Shown: piece by piece, positions 62,557 to 64,000 of the stretch
How positions within the stretch are numbered: position 1 is the stretch's first letter
Layout of the letters: each line of letters opens with the position of its first letter
DNA from: WJLY01 sp964562405
GTDB lineage: Bacteria > Joyebacterota > Joyebacteria > Joyebacterales > Joyebacteraceae
NCBI GenBank assembly: GCA_964562405.1
Contig: CAZLTC010000004.1
Coordinates: 1 to 64,000 of the forward strand
DNA length: 64,000 bases
Direction: 5' to 3'
Notes under the pieces: generated by a model
What the model saw: only the letters and a program-made list of their open reading frames with translations
What the model was told of the DNA's origin: nothing
The model's database searches: none
Translations under genes and position numbers: made by a program

Positions 62557-62599
62557 TAAGAGAGGTTCTGTTCGTGTAACACCTCTCCCCGTTGTGGAG

Positions 62600-62634
62600 G
62601 AGCCCGCCGCGAAAGCGGCGGGCTCTCTCTTTTT
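62600..62634 (+). terminator. strong intrinsic terminator of the tagged secreted-protein gene
   Basis: A perfect 11-bp GC stem (62600-62610 with 62615-62625) with a GAAA tetraloop and then TCTCTTTTT. The clearest classical terminator in the window with that at 14709. Confidence 0.92.
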
Positions 62635-62757
62635 GCACCTTCCGTGCTATCGGACTCCTGGTTCTTCGAATGGGAAACGTGAGCGGGCCTCTTGGGGTCC
62701 ACGAGCTCGAGTCGGCATGCGCCTCCGAGACGACGTGGTCGGTCGCAGGTGGTCCGG

Positions 62758-64000
62758 CTAGTTGGGACGTACGATCTCGGCCACGGCGTTCAGCAGTTCG
62801 GGGAGCGAGTACGGCTTGGGAAGGAAGGGCCTGTCTCCGTCGCGGATCGCCTCGTACTGCGCCCTCTCGTCCGCGTGACCGCTCGAGAGCAGGATGGGCA
62901 GGTCCGGGCGGGTGGCGGAGAGTGTCTCCGCGAGCTGGACTCCGCTCTTGTCTGGGAGGACGACGTCGCTGAACACAAGATCCAGACGGCCGCCCTCTCG
63001 GTCGACGATACTGAGTGCATCGCCGACGGTGGAGGCTTCGAGAACCTCGTAGCCGTTCTGTCTCAGGATCCTGACGGCGAGGTCACGTACGGTGCGCTCG
63101 TCCTCGACCACGAGGATTCTCTGGCCGCTGCCGGGGATCCGTGCCGGAGCCGCATCCGCCGACGTCGCCGCGCGTCCGGAACACGCGGAGACAGGGAGAT
63201 AGACGCTGAAGGTTGTCCCCGTCCCCGGGTTGCTCTCGACATCTATCCAGCCGCGGTGCTGCTGAATGATCCCGTAGACCACCGCGAGGCCCAGTCCGGT
63301 CCCCTTCGCAGGGCCCTTCGTACTGAAGAAGGGCTCGAACACGCGGGACAAGGTCTCGTGGTCCATGCCGACGCCGGTGTCGGTGACGGAAAGGCGGACG
63401 AATCGATCGCCGGAGCAACCGCCTTCTTCGGTCTGGACGCTCCTGGCCTCGTTGTCGGGCGCGCTTACGTTCTCGGTTCTGATCGTCAGCACACCGCCCT
63501 CCGGCATGGCGTCCCTGGCGTTCACGGCAAGGTTCATCAGGACCTGCTGCATGCCTGCCTCATCCGCCGTGGTCTCCCAGACGTCGCGCTCGAGCACGAC
63601 GTTCATGGCCACATCCTCGCCAATCAGCGGAGCCAGCATTCTCGTGAGGCCCTGAACTACGCCGTTCATGTCCACCGAGGAAAACTCCACTGGCTGGCGC
63701 CTGCTGAACATCAGAAGCTGTCGGACCAGCTTCGCGCCACGCTCGGACGAACTTCGGATCTTCTCCAGGTCCTGAGCGACCTGTGCATCCTTGTCGAGCG
63801 ACATCAGCGCGAGATCGGCGAACCCCTGTATGGCGGTGAGGATGTTGTTGAAGTCGTGTGCGACACCCGACGCCAGCGTGCCTATCGCCTCCAGCTTCTG
63901 CGCTTGAAGAAGCTGGGCGTGCATCTCTTCCTTCTCCTTGACAGCCGTAGTCCTGCCTATGACCGCGGCGAACATCTCCGCTATGGTCTGGAAGACCGCC
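62758..64000 (-). CDS. hybrid sensor histidine kinase with C-terminal receiver domain, 5' end beyond window
   Basis: The frame is open to the window edge, so the sensor part is missing; ATG 63975 is probably internal. Visible parts: a short coiled coil (VKEKEEMHAQLLQAQKLEAI), HisKA with the phospho-accepting His in LASGVAHDFNNILTAIQG, HATPase with VNARDAMPEGG, DTGVGMD, FEPFFSTKGPAKGTGLGL, and a receiver domain with VVEDERTVRD, phospho-acceptor Asp in LVFSDVVLPDKSG and the Lys in PFLPKPYS. The AHDFNNIL type usually has PAS sensor domains. No DNA-binding output is present, so it should pass phosphate to another protein. Confidence 0.93.
   Translation of the reverse strand, partial: AVFQTIAEMFAAVIGRTTAVKEKEEMHAQLLQAQKLEAIGTLASGVAHDFNNILTAIQGFADLALMSLDKDAQVAQDLEKIRSSSERGAKLVRQLLMFSRRQPVEFSSVDMNGVVQGLTRMLAPLIGEDVAMNVVLERDVWETTADEAGMQQVLMNLAVNARDAMPEGGVLTIRTENVSAPDNEARSVQTEEGGCSGDRFVRLSVTDTGVGMDHETLSRVFEPFFSTKGPAKGTGLGLAVVYGIIQQHRGWIDVESNPGTGTTFSVYLPVSACSGRAATSADAAPARIPGSGQRILVVEDERTVRDLAVRILRQNGYEVLEASTVGDALSIVDREGGRLDLVFSDVVLPDKSGVQLAETLSATRPDLPILLSSGHADERAQYEAIRDGDRPFLPKPYSLPELLNAVAEIVRPN

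Noticed and set aside
1..64000. Search by eye for tRNA or rRNA genes, CRISPR arrays, insertion sequences and phage genes.
   Set aside because: None found: no spacer holds a T-loop GGTTCGA-type signature in a foldable context, no direct-repeat arrays, and no transposase or integrase motifs among the coding regions.

Overview
The window looks like a high-GC (roughly 63-66 %), diderm bacterium of the FCB type, probably one of its uncultured candidate phyla (Eisenbacteria- or Krumholzibacteriota-like; inference only). The clues are secreted proteins ending in a FlgD-like Ig domain with the NPFNP signature, a gingipain-type C25 protease, many lipoproteins, System II cytochrome c maturation, alpha/beta glycyl-tRNA synthetase, and TTGACA-N17/18-TATACT promoters. 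Two 100-N assembly gaps (32481-32580 and 49768-49867) cut ccsA and glyS/a phosphodiesterase gene.

Layout: 1-5.7 kb holds a cut EamA transporter, a GT-C-like membrane protein, an arylsulfotransferase-like lipoprotein and a secreted BNR/FlgD protein. 5.7-7.4 kb (minus) is a TPR-TlpA protein whose frame crosses an in-frame UGA at the first CxxC position, followed by a SECIS-like hairpin: a very likely selenoprotein. 7.6-13.7 kb is housekeeping (endonuclease V, HAD, AcpS, NAD(P)HX repair, M20 peptidase, ThiL). 13.7-18.4 kb encodes secreted proteins, including a C25 protease behind a promoter/palindrome/terminator-like leader. 18.4-23.2 kb (minus) has an MBL hydrolase, an archaeal-type ThrRS, an ECF S component, an FmdE-like protein and a secreted protein. 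23.5-30.8 kb is hypF-C-D-E-A-corA-B, the NiFe-hydrogenase maturation set, with no hydrogenase subunits in view. 30.9-36.4 kb: resB-ccsA, VanZ-like, hisS-aspS. 36.6-37.6 kb: two small lipoproteins, one with LysM. 37.8-49.8 kb: phoH-pgpH-ybeY-CNNM-CNNM-DUF502-mgtE-recO-glyQ-glyS, a conserved backbone into which magnesium-transport genes are set. 49.9-57.6 kb: four consecutive alkaline-phosphatase-superfamily phosphodiesterases plus a GT-C/TPR membrane protein. 57.7-62.6 kb: two strongly expressed-looking secreted proteins with long leaders. 62.8-64 kb: the end of a hybrid histidine kinase.

The two strongest points of novelty are (i) the UGA-containing TlpA protein, and (ii) a short C-terminal tag, SW-[GS]-x-IK-[AS]-[LM]-[FY]-R, at the extreme end of three otherwise unrelated secreted proteins (ends at 14580, 22503 and 62556). 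It occurs where other secreted proteins of this genome carry the FlgD/NPFNP sorting domain, so it is a candidate second surface-sorting signal. All functional statements come from reading the translated sequence; no database search was run.
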